In this document: piece after piece, positions 1-12,624 of the stretch
Position numbering within the stretch: position 1 is the stretch's first letter
Layout of the letters: every line of letters starts with the position of its first letter
Assembly: GCF_030272615.1 (NCBI RefSeq)
Contig: NC_081410.1
Coordinates: 291,680,457-291,744,456 of the forward strand
Origin: Cryptomeria japonica
Lineage: Eukaryota; Streptophyta; Pinopsida; Cupressales; Cupressaceae
Direction: 5' to 3'
DNA length: 64,000 bases
Notes under the pieces: model-generated
Database searches by the model: none
Seen by the model: the letters and a program-made list of their open reading frames with translations, nothing else
What the model was told of the DNA's origin: nothing
Program-made: the position numbers and the translations under genes

Positions 1-100
1 TGCATCTTAACTATGCAGATTTTGAATTTTGTACATAATAGAATAGGAACTGTTACAATTTAACCTTTAGAGAATGCAGTCCCTTCATACCTTTTCCTGA

Positions 101-1501
101 CTAATTTGAAATAGGTGCACCTAGCTCGATAGGTAAGGTGTTTTCTTCATCTGACATAATTTCCTTCTTTTTCCAAATCATCTTGAATTTTTCTTTTATC
201 TCTTCAGTGTCTCTTCTAGGTTGATCTCTGCAATCTCCAACTAAATGTCCAACTTTGTGACAATGAAAACATGCCATACCAGGATTTCTCCATGATCTTC
301 GGTTGTTCATTCCAAACCTTATAAAATAGTTGGCACTAATATGTCCATATCTTCCACAACATTTGCACCATATCCTTGTATTGTAATCCCACGATACTAC
401 AAAATATTGTTGGTAATGATCTGTGTGAGTTCGGTAACCTCTAGTGTTTGCTCGGTGTGGATACTACATGTAGTTCTTTTGCTTAGACCAGCACTTCTCG
501 GTACCATGTTCATATCTATTGCAGTTTCTACAAAACCCTTTGAAATTTGCCTTCTGATAGTTGTTAATAGACTTTGTCCTACATTGATTAGATGTGTGAC
601 CATATTTATTGCAATTGTAACAATATCCATTGAACTTAGTGATATTTGGTTGCTTACCTTTTCTGATCTGGCATATGTTGGCAGTATGACCTTGATTTCC
701 ACAGTAGTAGCAAATAGGCTTCTTCCTTTTGATGTTATTCCTTTTTTCAGCTTGTTTTGATGATTCTCCTCTCTCGGTAGTATGAATTCCTTTCTCGGTT
801 GATTCTTTTCCTTTGTAACCGAGTCCTCCTTCTTTGGAGGGTCGTCTTGTATTCAGTTGCTCATCCAACATCTTTGATGCTTCATAACTTTTCTTCAATG
901 TTTCCTTGGATTTCTTCTCTGTTTCAAGTTCATTGCTCAACCTTGATACTTCAAGTTTCAATGCTTGATTCTCATCATCTTTCAGATTTGCTTCATGATG
1001 AGTATAACCTAGTTGATCTGTCAGATTTTGTTGAATCCTAGTCAACCTTATGATTTCATCTTTCTTATCAGATACTAAAGCTTCAAGTTGTTGTTTCTCT
1101 CTTTCTAGATCTCTTACTTTGTCCTCAGTTGTCCTCAATGCATCAATATTTTTAGTCATCTGTGTACTGAAATGTTCATGTTCCCTTTTCATTGCTTTTA
1201 GTTGATCAACCAACGCTTTGTTCTTTTCTTTCAACCTTCCAATCATTTCTTCAGTCTCTTCAGATATACTATTCTCATATGATGTCTCCATTTGTTCCAC
1301 TAACTCTTGAGAATCCTGCAAGTCATCAGATAATCTTCTCCTTACTTTCAGAGATTTTTGCATTTGCCTTTGCATGTCTACAATCACTTGATTTGCATTA
1401 TCCAGCTCTTCTTGTAGATACACAATCCTCCGAGATTGTTTGTAGCCTTTCATTGATAAGATCTTTCTCTTTAGGTAGTTAAACCCTTTTCCAAGATTCA
1501 A
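101..1501 (-). pseudogene. gag-like protein: long coiled coil plus serial CCHC zinc knuckles, one in-frame stop
   Basis: A single reading frame runs from 1501 to 101 with one TAG at 464-466. The listed start is a TTG overlapping the primer-binding site; the first ATG, at about 1453 (MKGYKQSRR), is the more likely start. The first 200 or so residues are charged and heptad-like, predicting a long coiled coil. Zinc knuckles of the CX2CX4HX4C type follow: CYYCGNQGHTANIC, CYNCNKYGHTSNQC and CRNCNRYEHGTEKC. Past the stop comes CKCCGRYGHISANY, which has lost its last Cys, and then CFHCHKVGHLVGDC. Such knuckles bind RNA in retroelement nucleocapsids. I see no typical Copia UBN2 gag domain, so this may be an atypical or non-autonomous gag. 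The nucleocapsid role is inferred from family knowledge. Confidence 0.7.
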
Positions 1502-1513
1502 GCTCTAATACCA
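1501..1513 (-). other. Primer-binding site, initiator-Met tRNA type
   Basis: Read on the minus strand this is TGGTATTAGAGCT, one base off the common plant Copia site TGGTATCAGAGC. It lies two bases inside the LTR end at 1516 and directly before the gag frame, which is the expected position for minus-strand DNA priming. Confidence 0.75.
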
Positions 1514-1515
1514 AT

Positions 1516-2666
1516 TGTTAGGCCCAATATGGAAAGCAAATGTACTGAGAGGGGAGGGGTGAATCAGTACTTCAAAACTTTTCTTCAATAATAACCTTAC
1601 TGTTATTCATAAATAGAATAGTGCAGTAACATAAAATAAAACTAAAACAAATGAGTAACAATCATACATGATTCACTCCATAACAAATATATTTTGGTCA
1701 CGCAGAAACTCTTGGTTAGAGAGAAAAACTGCGGTGGGGATGGCACCCACAACTTCAGTACTGCAATAATAAAGATTGCTCTGTTAGAGATACATTTAGC
1801 TATTTCTGGTGGCTTACCCTGTTAGGAGTAACAAGATCTCTTAGATCTACCTTACTAAAGGATTTTACAACACTATATAAATGTTGCACCTGGTTAGAGG
1901 ATTTACAATTTTATAGACTTGGTTAGAGTCTTTTACCCTGCTAAAGGTATCTCTTTCAACTTCACAATTTTACAATAAAATCATTACAAATATCTGCAAC
2001 TTTACATCTGAAATGTTATAGAAGATTCTATGTGCTTAGAATAAGATTACCTAGCTTATAGCATACCTCAATAACCCATATTGTAACTTGATAAACCCTT
2101 CTGTTTACTTTGTTCTTCGACTGTTCACTGATAACCTTCTCGGTGACCTCTCTGTGTCTCTGTAACAGTCTTCCTTCATACATACACATACATACATATT
2201 TCTCTTTTTGCATGCTGTATAAATAGATCTCTTAAAGCGGTGATCTAATTCATTGCTTCGATCTTACAAAAAAGATTCCTCCAATGAATAACTAAATAAA
2301 ATATTTCATTGGTTAGATTGACCTTGCAATCATACACAATCTTCTAGTGCAATTTCCAATGTAATAACAGTTAGATGTGCCTCAATCTTGTAACATGTTT
2401 TCATGTCCATCTCCAAGTTCAATATATATGGTAAAACGTTTCACTCGGTGAATATCAACTTGGTGAGTTAACTTTACTGCTTGGTAGCCATGAAACAATA
2501 CTCGGTGAATACTGCGTTCTGTGACTGCTTTCTTCTATAACCGACTAGTCTATTCATACTGACTTCTCTGTGTGTACTGACTGTATGATTCGGTAATACT
2601 AACCAACTAGAATATATAGTATGACTTTGAATATTAAAACTAATGGCAATTTGATAAGTAGCAACA
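1516..2666 (-). repeat. 5' LTR of the Copia-type element
   Basis: On the plus strand the block begins TGTTAGGCCC beside the primer-binding site. It ends near GCAACA at 2666, where PPR homology starts, giving about 1.15 kb with TGTT/AACA termini. The right end could be shifted by two bases (ACACA). The second LTR is outside the window, so the ends rest on the primer-binding site and the PPR junction only. Confidence 0.6.
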
Positions 2667-3235
2667 CAGGTAGGGAGGATGTTGGAAAAGGTTCTGGAAT
2701 TTGGCTTTATGCCTTCCAATTTCATTTTCTTGAAAGTGTCTAAAGCCTTTTCAACAAATCTATTTTGTGCATATCTAGCAATCGTTGCAGTCCATGAGAC
2801 AACATTTCTTTCAGGTATTATATCAAACAGTTCACGTGCCTTGTCTATGCTTCCACATTTTGCATACATGTCTACCAGGGCAGTTACAACTACAACATCT
2901 GACAAAATTTATCTATCCTTTATGCTTCGATGAATGTCCATACCCTGTTCCAAATCTCCTATTTTGGCACAGGCAGGGAGGATAGTAGCAATGGTCGTGG
3001 AATTTGGCTTTACACCTACTGATTGCATTTGCTTGAAAGTTTCTAAAGCCTTCTCAACAAATCAATTTTGTGTAGTTGCAACTACATCTCACAAAATTCC
3101 TCTATCTTTTATGTTTTGATAGATGTCCATACCCTGTTTCAAAGCTCCCATTTTGGCACAGGTTGAGAGTACGCTAGCAAATGTAACTAAAGAATTGCAA
3201 TGATCAGCTTCAATGACATCAAACCACTACTAACA
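2667..3235 (-). pseudogene. PLS-type pentatricopeptide-repeat (PPR) gene fragment, truncated
   Basis: The minus strand encodes parts of about three PPR repeats. First comes a piece with CAKMGALKQGMDIY. Then comes a repeat with FVEKALETFKQMQSVGVKP and ILPACAKIGDLEQGMDIH. Then comes VVVVTALVDMYAKCGSIDKA, VVSWTATIARYAQN and a last partial repeat ending NILPTCVA. Intact PLS-class proteins are organellar RNA-editing or processing factors of 500-900 residues, whereas fewer than 190 remain here. In-frame stops occur near 3061 and 2908. A stretch of about 30 residues is missing between the first DVVATT and the next QN, which looks like an internal deletion. The Copia LTR cuts the 3' side at 2666. This is a relic without expected function. 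Confidence 0.85.
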
Positions 3236-4779
3236 AAATCAAGAGTCTAAAATATGATAGGGAATAGTGTGAGTTGTCCTAAAATAAAATATTTTATTTT
3301 CAATTTCAACTAAAACATAATTACTCAGCCATTTAATGCTATTAATAAGTGTTTAATTAATGAAAGAGATAAATGGTTGGCCACAAGTACATGAGTTAGT
3401 AAATGCACACTAATAAGTGAATTTGATATTCAAAACTATCTACAATGAATTTAATTCTTGTCCATTAGTCATTTATGTTTGCAATAAGCATATTTCTTTG
3501 TTTTTCTTAATCTTTATTCATAGTTATGTGCATATTTCACATTCTATAATTAGGATATCAATTGCTATGGCTGAACACTAGCATGATGTTTGTGTTGTGG
3601 TATAGATGCATGGAAACATAATTATGGGATTGTTATATTATAGAGATCATAAATCTAGATATCGCATATTAGTTCTAGCTCTTCTTGGATTGAGTCTAAA
3701 GTTGACATACAGTCATAAAGCCATTATTAGCAGATCTATCCATTTTTAGTAAAGACAATTGAGAAATTCATTTTGATATTGAGAGTTTCTTATCTGTTTA
3801 CCTATTGATCATTATTAAGCCATAATATTTAGGTCTATTTATCTCTCTTGCAAAACCTTTGTAAGTGTCCTAGATTGTCCCTACTACTCACTCTTCAATG
3901 AAATAGTGGAGTTCTAAAGATTTGTTGCACAAGATGGTGTTGAACGTATCAACAAGGATAGCATGGAAGGCATGTTCAAGCTTCCACTTGTACAACTTAC
4001 AAAAAATGATTTGTTGATAGAAGAAATTCTTGAAATAGGAATACAATCGAAAGACAAGTAAGTACATACAAACCTCCTCAGTTGAAAGTAAAATCTGTGT
4101 ATAAAAAGAGTACATTGAATCCAAATCCATAAACACAATAGAGATACCGATGGAGACTTAATTGGATGTAGCATGTCGCACCAAAGTTGTTAGAGTATGC
4201 TAAGCTAGTACATAATGTTTCCTAAAGCCACATTAGTATTTTACCCAGATCATTATCTACCAAAACTAACTATAGTAATCCTTTTGAGGATTCATTTCAT
4301 GGTGCTAGATCTTCATTTAGTTCCACTTCTTTTTGGAGAAAAGAAGGGTTATTTCTTGAGGTAGATGAATATCACATCAACAAAGGACAAGACCCTTTCT
4401 AGAATATAACAAATTCTACTCCAACAAAAGATCATGGGGGTTTCACTAGAGATATTGAATAAGAGATAGACTTCTACTACTGCATTAAAAGCATTGGAAT
4501 GTTCTTCATTTATTGATGTAAACTCTTTGTGACACAACCACAACCAACAAAGGTGTAAAAAGTTGTTTGCAATGCATGGATTTTTAGGATTGTCCTTTGA
4601 GAAAACAGAATTAAAGTATGGAAGCAGGATCTGCCAGCTCCTGAGGGAATCTTGATGCAAATAACTATAAAATATTTGGGTGAGCTTATATGAAAAATAA
4701 GCAAACTAGAAATCTAAATTCAATAAGATGATCTATTCAATGATGATAATTTCTATTTTCTTGCCAGTGAAGAAAGACC
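3236..4779. other. AT-rich non-coding interval between PPR relic and CACTA gene
   Basis: No recognisable coding sequence. A short open frame on the plus strand near 3917-4060 (containing KDSMEGMFKLPLVQLTKN) matches nothing I know. The 5' end of the CACTA element should lie here. CACTA pentamers occur at 3225, 3408, 3574 and 4444, but none extends the 3' terminal motif convincingly. A possible 3' splice site (TTGCCAG) lies just before the ATG at 4780. Confidence 0.5.
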
Positions 4780-7700
4780 ATGTCAGACAATATCAACGAA
4801 CAACAAAATAAGGAGACAATTGCTAGATTGTGGTCTAACTTGAAAAGAAAAGGTGATGGAAAATGTTATTGTCCATGCAAAATTTGTAAGGGGTTAAAGA
4901 CTAGAAGACTTCTAATCAAAATAGCAAAGAAACATTGTAGGCTGCATGGTCACATTGAAGGTGGACATGATTATCATCCATTGGTAATTTTTTCATTATA
5001 TCGTGGCGACAATTTATATACATAATAAATCACGTGATGATGAGATCATGATCACGGTTTATTTGTTCCTATCAATTTTATATAGGTCGAGCACCCTGGA
5101 GCACATGGTATGGATCAACACGACCCTAAGAATATGGTTTTTGAAGTGGATGAACATGGAGGTGTGAATATCGAAGCTCAAGATAATGATCCCATGGAAG
5201 ATGACGATCATGAGCCAGAAAACACAATTGAAGATGATGGTACAAATACATTGATCCATGACTCATTTAGTACTTGCGTAGCTGATCATGATGATGAAGA
5301 TGACCTTGATGTTGTTCATGATGTTCCTCTACTTGAGAAGGCATCTAAGGCCCTTTACGAAGGCTCATAGGCAACTCTTCTCTCTGTTGTATTGTTGTTG
5401 GTGAACTTGAAGGTTATGAATGGTTTATCCAACATAACAATGTCACGTATGTTAAGGTATGTCATATAAGTCATAATAAACTATGAATCATGTTGTACCA
5501 TTAATATTCTTTATTATAACAAATTATATTTTTTCGCTGTAGATTGATAGGTGAGTTTTTGTTACCACCATCAAATATTCTACCTCGCTCATACCGAGAA
5601 TCATCTACCGTTATGAAAGATACTGGAATGGAGTATCAAGCAATAGATGCTTGTCCCAATGATCATATTATATATCACAAACAACATGAATTTTGAACTA
5701 AATGCCCTGAATGTCATATCAGTAGATATCAAATAGATCAAATAACAAAAAGGGTTCCTCGCAAGGTTCTTTGCTATATTCCCATTATTCCACGTATGCA
5801 ACGATTATTCAAGTGCACTAGCTTGGCACAATTTATGGATTACCATCCATGTAATAGAAGTCGAGATGACATTATTCGAATGCCTGTGGATGGTTCAGCA
5901 TTTATGGACATAGAGGAAAAGTGGCTACACTTTAAAGAAGAACCTCATAATCTCAGGCTTTCATTGGCAGTGGACGGTGTCAATCCATTTGGAGAGATGA
6001 GATCTGTTTACTCAGTGTGGCCTGTTTTTGTTATCAACAATAACATTCCTCCATGGATGTCAATAAAGAGGGAGCACATAATGTTGGCAATGATTGTTCC
6101 AGGTATTTTATCATTTAAATATAGTCGTCTAAATTTAATTATAAATATTGCAGTAAAATGGTCATAATAATTATGCAATGTTTTTGTTCATTCGATTAGG
6201 TAAGTGCCAAGTTAAAGATATGAATGTATATATTGAGCCTCTTATCGACGAGTTGCTAGAGTTATGGAATGGTGTCACTATGTATGACATCTCTAGACCA
6301 ATAGGACAAAGACAATTTCAATTCCATGCGATGCTTCTATGGACAATACATGATGCCCCGAGGCTAACACATTTTTGTGGTATGTTATAGTGTTTAAGTT
6401 GTGCATGAACATTATAATTCAAAAAGTTATCATATTGAATCCAATTATACATTATCTTGTAGGTCTTCAAACAAAGGGAAAATTTGCATGTCCTGTTTGT
6501 GGTCCAAAGATGAAATCTCATCATTCAAAAAGTTTAGGAAAGCAGGTGTTTGATGAGTATAGGCACTTTCTCCACAAAAATCATAAGTATCGAAATACTG
6601 AAAAAAAATCTTTTCAATAGGAAAGAAGAGAATACATCAAAGCCACGAAGAATGACACCTCACCTATGGAAGTTGGAATATAATAGAATTAATCATCAAG
6701 GTAATGCCATTCCATCTATTGGTTTGTCATAAAACATCTTTTCTATTTTGTTTTGCTTACTGATGATGTGATTGATGATCATGAAGGTCGTGAAGGCATA
6801 AATGACCACCTTCCTAAGGGAATAAAAAGTTATCCCCGACAATTTAGTAGGTTTCCCTACTACGAGCAGTTACAAATTGTTCATTTGTTTGATAGTATGC
6901 ATATTGGAAAGAATATAACAAAGACAGTATGGAAAATATTGGATGGAAGGCATGACAAAGAAAAAATTGTCAAAATATGTAGTGACATTCAGGATTCCAA
7001 TCATGCAATGATAAATGTCATTCGATCAAATAGCCATGGAGACCAAATTAATATAAGTGAGCTTCCTTGGTTATTAACGGACCAGCAAAGCAATGCTATA
7101 AAAGAAGTCATACGAAAAATTCGATTTCCCACAGGATTTGCTGCAAACATAAACAATCTCATATCAAAGAAAAGTGAATTTGGGCCAAGGATGAAAACGC
7201 ATGATTGGCATACTTGCATTAAGGTAATTCATGTTCTTGTGTTTTTAGTATGTATTTAAGTACTGCGCGTACATGTACTTTTCATTATGTTACAAAAAAA
7301 TGAAAAGATAATTTTATAATTGTTGCAGTATGTTCTACCTCTATCTCTCCCAAACAACTTCGACAATAATTTCAAGCAAATCATATATGATCTTGGAAAA
7401 TACATGAGGTAAGTAGTGATATTTGTTTAGTTTGTTGTATAGATATTATATTTCCGATTTGTTTTACTTGTTATGTAATATATTTTTTTGTGTCTTGAAT
7501 ACCTTGTAGGTGGTTGTCATGTAAACAAATCCATAAAGACGATATAAAATATTGGAAGAGAAAAATTCCTCATTTAATGTGTGAAATGCAAAAGTGTCTA
7601 CCTCCATCTTTTTTCAATGCACAAGAACACTACCTCATACACCAAGTTGAGGAGATTGAATTGTGTGGACCTGTACACACTAGGTCAATGTGGATGGTTG

Positions 7701-8833
7701 AGAGGCACTTGAAATTTTTGAAGGCTTTGGTTCAACAGAGAGCACATCCTGAGGGTTCTATGGTGGAGGGATATATGGTATACCAGACTATGGTGTACAT
7801 TTTTGAATATCTTCCTAAGTTTGCAGCAAAGATCCACGTGGATCACATTTGGGGTCCCAACACCATTAACAAATTCGAAGGGGAGTACTTGACAGGGAAG
7901 GGTGGATTGAGGAAAGTGAGAGGTAATTATAAGATGTTATTGTATTTAATAAATTCCTAATCTTCAAAATAAATTGATTGTAAGACGTCTATTTATTTTT
8001 TGTACAGTTGGTCGAGAGTGGAATGCACTACATTTGTATATTGCAAACAATCTTGATTGGATGATGGTATGGATTGAACGTTGTCAACATTCTGGACGCA
8101 CGTTAACATGGGAAGGTGTGGCTTCATTGGTTAAATAAGCACATCGTAATGGAGATTCCAATGTTACGCAAAGGGAAATTGATTTAGCATGTGGTTTAAG
8201 AGATAAATAGGTACGTATAAATTTATTAATCACCCATATGTTTATCAACTCACAATGCAATAAATTTTACATGTTTGACATATCACAGGTCAAACACCAC
8301 AACGCTATGTGATGCAATGGTCATAAATTTCACATAAAAAATTTGGATGACACGAAGAAAACTTGTGATTCTAGTATCACTGTAGTCTTTGAGGTGACAA
8401 ATATTTTATAGAGAAATAACATTCTCAAAATCGATACTATGGCATTTTGGATGATATACTTAAGTGTGACTTTAATTCCTTCAAATTAGTTTTGTTCGTC
8501 ATCAAATGGTACAGGCTACGATTGAATAAAAATGATCCTAATAGAACTGTTATTGAACATGATAATGGTTTTATAATGCTAAATACAAGGTCATTTGAAC
8601 CAGTTGGGGATGAGCCCTATGTTCTTCCAAGCCAATGTGAGCAAGTATTTTACTCAGAGGTTCCACATAAATCGGGTTGGTCATTTGTTGTTAGACATGA
8701 TCCAAGAGGAAGGTCGATAAAGTATAATGTGATGGAAGAAGAAGATACCAAAGAAGTAGAAGATGAAGTGGATGATGATCATGATCGACAGTTTCTCAAT
8801 GACGATGAAGAAGAACAAGAAGAAGAAGACGAA

Positions 8834-8864
<31 letters not shown>

Positions 8865-9014
8865 GTGAGGGTGATGGTGATGGTGATGGTGATGGTGATG
8901 GTGATGGTGATGGTGGTGGTGGTGGTGGTGGTGGTGATGGTGATGGTGATGGTGATGGTGGTGGTGGTGATGGTGGCGAAGACGTTGATGATGATGATGA
9001 TGACAACAATGACA

Positions 9015-9074
<60 letters not shown>

Positions 9075-9114
9075 CTGATGATGCTGATGATGCTGATGAT
9101 GGTGGTGATGATGG

Positions 9115-9179
<65 letters not shown>

Positions 9180-9205
9180 TTGGCGATTGTTTATTACCTA
9201 TGTGA
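4780..9205 (+). pseudogene. TNP2-like CACTA transposase with C-terminal DUF4216 and acidic tail
   Basis: Multi-exon gene for the protein that cuts and moves CACTA elements. Exon 1 (about 4780-4982) is the Cys/His-rich transposase-associated domain (CPCKICKGL, HGHIEGGHDYHPL). 5086-5453 is an acidic linker. 5544-6102 carries the Transposase_21 core (RKVLCYIPIIPRMQRLF, AVDGVNPFGEMRSVYSVWPV, NNIPPWMSIK). It continues at 6200-6378 (MNVYIEPLIDELLELWNG) and from 6463 (TKGKFACPVCG). About 6755-7222, 7329-7408 and 7510-7921 carry a DUF4218-like region (LPPSFFNAQEHYLIHQVEEI, GPVHTRSMWMVERHLKFLK, HPEGSMVEGY). 8009-8208 follows, then DUF4216 at about 8285-8720 (VLPSQCEQVFYSEVPHKSGW). Introns have GT-AG borders. 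In-frame stops at about 5368 and 5697, a frameshift near 6620 and several stops at 8150-8440 mark it as decayed. Confidence 0.88.
8820..9178 (+). repeat. GAT/GGT trinucleotide microsatellite coding an Asp/Gly tail
   Basis: About 360 bases of interrupted GAT and GGT triplets. In the transposase frame they encode runs of Asp with a central Gly/Asp-Gly block and a few Ala, Asn and Val residues. The frame stays open to the TGA at about 9203. Open frames in the other phases here (poly-Met, poly-Ser/Pro) are by-products of the repeat. Confidence 0.95.
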
Positions 9206-9655
9206 TGGATGGTGATTTATGATACATATGTGATGGATTACATGTTTATGATGACACATGATATGTGATGCTAATTGTGATGCTCAATTACATATTTGAT
9301 GACACATCATGTGATGCTTCTGATGCTTATGATACATATGTATTTATTGTTTATCAAGCAGTAATTCTTATGATGCTCAATTGATGGTGTTGATTTCAGG
9401 TATAGTCCCTGTGTGATGATGTCACCCTTGGTGGGAACAAGTCATTGACTACAGACATCATCAACCATTTAGTTGAGGATCCTGCATAGTCTACATAAAG
9501 TAAAGGTAATGAATTAAAAAATTTACAATGATTTTGATGACAACATCTTTTTATTATTTAATACTCTTTTTGTCTACAAAGTTCATGTTGTTCATGTTGT
9601 GTACTATGTAATTTCGCTAACGTTTTTTATACTTTTTCTTTGTCACAGGCTGACA

Positions 9656-12588
9656 TGGATCCATCACATATCATAGACAGAGATGTAGCTTGCGACACTT
9701 CTACCAAGTAGATAAACCTCACTGTAATTGTACAAATTAGATAGAAGAAAACTGTTACATTATTATGTTCTTTTTTTTAGTGATTTATACTAATTTTGTA
9801 ATTGTTAATGATATTCTTGACACAGATGGATGTTCGGGGAAAGGGAAAGGGAGTTGCAATACTTGAGCACCTTTCTATGGATGTGGAATCATTGGGGTTA
9901 AGAAATGATGACCCTGAAGATCCCACAGACCTTGTGAAATTATTTAAAATGCCTCTTATAAAAATTAGAAAAGAGATTGTTGCTTTGGCAGTCGTGCATC
10001 CTACCACTGATGAGATATGACAGATGGTGGAATTATTGTTTAAGACAGCATAAAACTTGCAAGTAAGCAGTAATGAAAGCTTTAATTATAACAAAAGTTC
10101 AATAATGGTTTATATTTTATTCTCTTTTATGTCATTAACTAAAATATGTACATATTGTTTTTACAACAATTTATCCGCCCTCATGAAAGTCGTTCCCACG
10201 ATCAGGGTGTTGCATGATCTTCAGGTGATGACGATTTTCTTATATTATCACTTGCTTGGATTATCACTCTGAGTACCCAAAACACATCATAATTGATACT
10301 GTCAATTTTCAAAATAAAGGTTCATCCTTGTTTGCAATTCTTGCACTTTTCATATATTTAATGTTTGATATATTTAATGTATTATTCTTTAGGTGTTGTC
10401 AATGTTACTGTGCAAATGTCGCCACCGCCTCATCAGAGGTCACCCTCACCTGTATTACCGACTACAATGTCGGCAACACGTAGCATATAGACATCCTCTA
10501 TTGCATGTCATATTGGCCAGCCCACTGTTGGTAGATCCCTCTTTTTCTCTATCTTTTGTCATGTGTTTATTTCCCTTCAAGCATTATTTCTTGAATTCTA
10601 ATGCCATTTCATAGTGGATTCATTTTTTGCAAGAGGAGATGCACATGAGGATGTGCCAGAGGTGACTACTGCTGATAACATACCATCATTTCCTGGATCT
10701 TCTCGTATTGCTAGTATGGGAACATTGCAGGCCACATTGGTGGTGAGCGACGAAGAAATGATTCCCTTAAAGATACAAAAGGTTCCAGGTACTTTAAAAT
10801 TATTATTATATATACTATGATTGTAATTTACTTTATGATCACTTGTTGTGAACTAATGATCCCATAAATGTTTTGCAGCCAATGATATTTTCTATAAACA
10901 TCTTAGTGACATTGCATTCAGATATTTGGGCCCACCATACGTAAAAGGTGGTACATCATATGTGAACTAACCCTAATCCACTTTTGATTTCATATCATTG
11001 CTAGAATAGTTTTCCTTTGATCCATTTCTTGAAGTGTAGTAAATGTAGCTTCAATTCATTTCTGAATCTAACAGGTTTGTTTTTTCTTTAAAAGGTGGAA
11101 TGACCAAGAAAAAAGGTTAAAAGATGAATTGACAAACCAAATGGTTGAGTGGTTTGGAAATGACACCTTTGACAAAACCAAGCTCCTTGAAAAAGATGGC
11201 ACATATCTAAAGTATGTGAGGGACCAATACAGGACCCATTTGGAGAGGAACCTAAAGTACGTGTGTCCCCCCATGATTCTAGAGAGGGAGTGGAAGGACC
11301 TGATTTTGGATGGCAAGGAGAAAATTGAAAGGAAAAAAGAAAATACACCACTAGATGCTAGAAGAAGGTACATGATACTATTAAGAATGTAATTATGTAC
11401 TAATTAATTACTCTTTATATTTATATAATCTAACATATTTCAAAAAATTTATAGACTAAGTGACACGTCAAAGGCAACCAAGGCAAGGCAAGAAAAGCAC
11501 GGGCAACCCAAACTCAGCTCTGGTGGTTACATGAAACTTGCTGCACGAATTGTAAGTATCTCATGTAAACGAAATATTGCATCAAAATATTAATAAATTA
11601 CAAACATTTTTTTTTTATCAAACAATGCAAGCAAAATTCACAGTACCAAGCAAAAATGTAGGGCTTTGAATTCAATAGAGCGCCCACAGAAGATGACAAG
11701 AGAATTGACTACCAACAAGGCCATTCAGTTGTGGTTGATTGGCTACAAGAATTGAGTGGGCATACACAACATTCGAGTGCATCCGTCACACAGGTAAATA
11801 TGGTAAATGGAAATTGTTTCAAATTGAATACTTTACCAATAATCTAATTGATGATGAGTTCCAACATAAAGTGACTATATTTGTTTTAAATAAGCAAGCA
11901 ATGATAACAATGTGCATGTCATTGGAATGCAGCTTGCTAATTGTGAAACACCACCTGCACATGAAGGTCTGGATGTGCATCCCAGTAGTGGAGGTATTCA
12001 TTTACTATTCAAATTTATTTATTTAGCTATTAATACAAGTATATATATCTTAATTTGTAATTAGAGTAGTAATTAATGTAACCTTTTTTGTTAATATTTT
12101 AGAGCATGTAGTTGGTGGTGAGCAAGTGGAGCATGATCTGGGTACACAACCTCAAGAACATGATGTTCCCCACTCAGGTAAAGAGGACCACTGTTATTGC
12201 TTTAAACAAATATAATTGCAATTGGTGTTCAGCATTAATGTAACCTTTAGTATTTCAACTCCAGATGATCTAGAGGGTGTTCAAAATGTTGAGGTTGATG
12301 CTACACAAAATGATGTGGCCCCAACAGGTAAAGAGCGCAACAATTATGTTCTCTAAATTAATGAAATACTTGTAACAATAATAATTATTTTTTTTGAATT
12401 TAACCCATTTCTTTGTTATTGCAGAAGACCCCCCTTCACTTTAGTGTCCTCGTCCTCAGTGTAGGACTAGGCATACATTGAGATCATGAGCAGTTGGCGG
12501 AACATCTGTAGAGGGGGGAAATGATGAAGAAACCAATATTCCACTTAGGCTTTTCATAGCTTCAAAGAAAAAACAAAGAAAGAAATGA
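9656..12588 (+). pseudogene. TNPA/Ptta-like second gene of the CACTA element
   Basis: A chain of small plus-strand exons downstream of the transposase in the same orientation. It starts at about 9656 (MDPSHIIDRD) and continues at 9826 (MDVRGKGKGVAILEHLSMDV) and at 10614-10790. The conserved block follows at about 11090-11370 (RWNDQEKRLKDELTNQMVEW, EREWKDLILDGKEKIERKK) and 11455-11550 (SSGGYMKLAARI). This pattern is that of the plant Ptta/En-Spm transposase family (Transposase_24). TNPA-type proteins bind subterminal repeats and help the TNP2 transposase, so its presence supports a once autonomous element. It ends near 12588 with a basic tail (SKKKQRKK). Stops such as the TAG near 11660 and poorly preserved exons after 11760 indicate decay. 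Exon borders beyond the conserved block are tentative. Confidence 0.7.
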
Positions 12589-12624
12589 TTGTAATCTAAC
12601 TAATTTGATAATGACTGATTTTTA

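Larger units (their letters stand above)
1..2666 (-). mobile_element. Copia-type LTR retrotransposon, 5' part, runs off left edge
   Basis: On the minus strand an LTR (1516-2666) is followed by a primer-binding site like that of plant Copia elements (initiator-Met tRNA type, TGGTATTAGAGCT) and then a gag-like frame. The pol genes and 3' LTR would lie left of the window, so the target duplication cannot be tested. The LTR abuts PPR coding sequence at about 2666, which suggests insertion into an already non-functional PPR gene. Assignment to Copia rests on the primer-binding site and the zinc-knuckle gag, because no reverse transcriptase is visible. Confidence 0.75.

Noticed and set aside
341-760. 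Plus-strand 139-residue frame with hydrophobic stretches
   Set aside because: Antisense shadow of the zinc-knuckle gag frame.
4444-4460. CACTAGAGATATTG as the 5' end of the CACTA element
   Set aside because: Beyond CACTA it does not match the 3' terminal motif, and its preceding bases (TTT) do not equal those after 13120 (TTG). CACTA words at 3225, 3408 and 3574 fail in the same way.
5059-5259. Minus-strand frame within the CACTA transposase
   Set aside because: Antisense to the acidic linker exon; no independent signal.
8763-9215. Open frames of Met runs (plus) and Ser/Pro runs (minus)
   Set aside because: Out-of-phase readings of the GAT/GGT microsatellite; the Asp/Gly phase is continuous with DUF4216.
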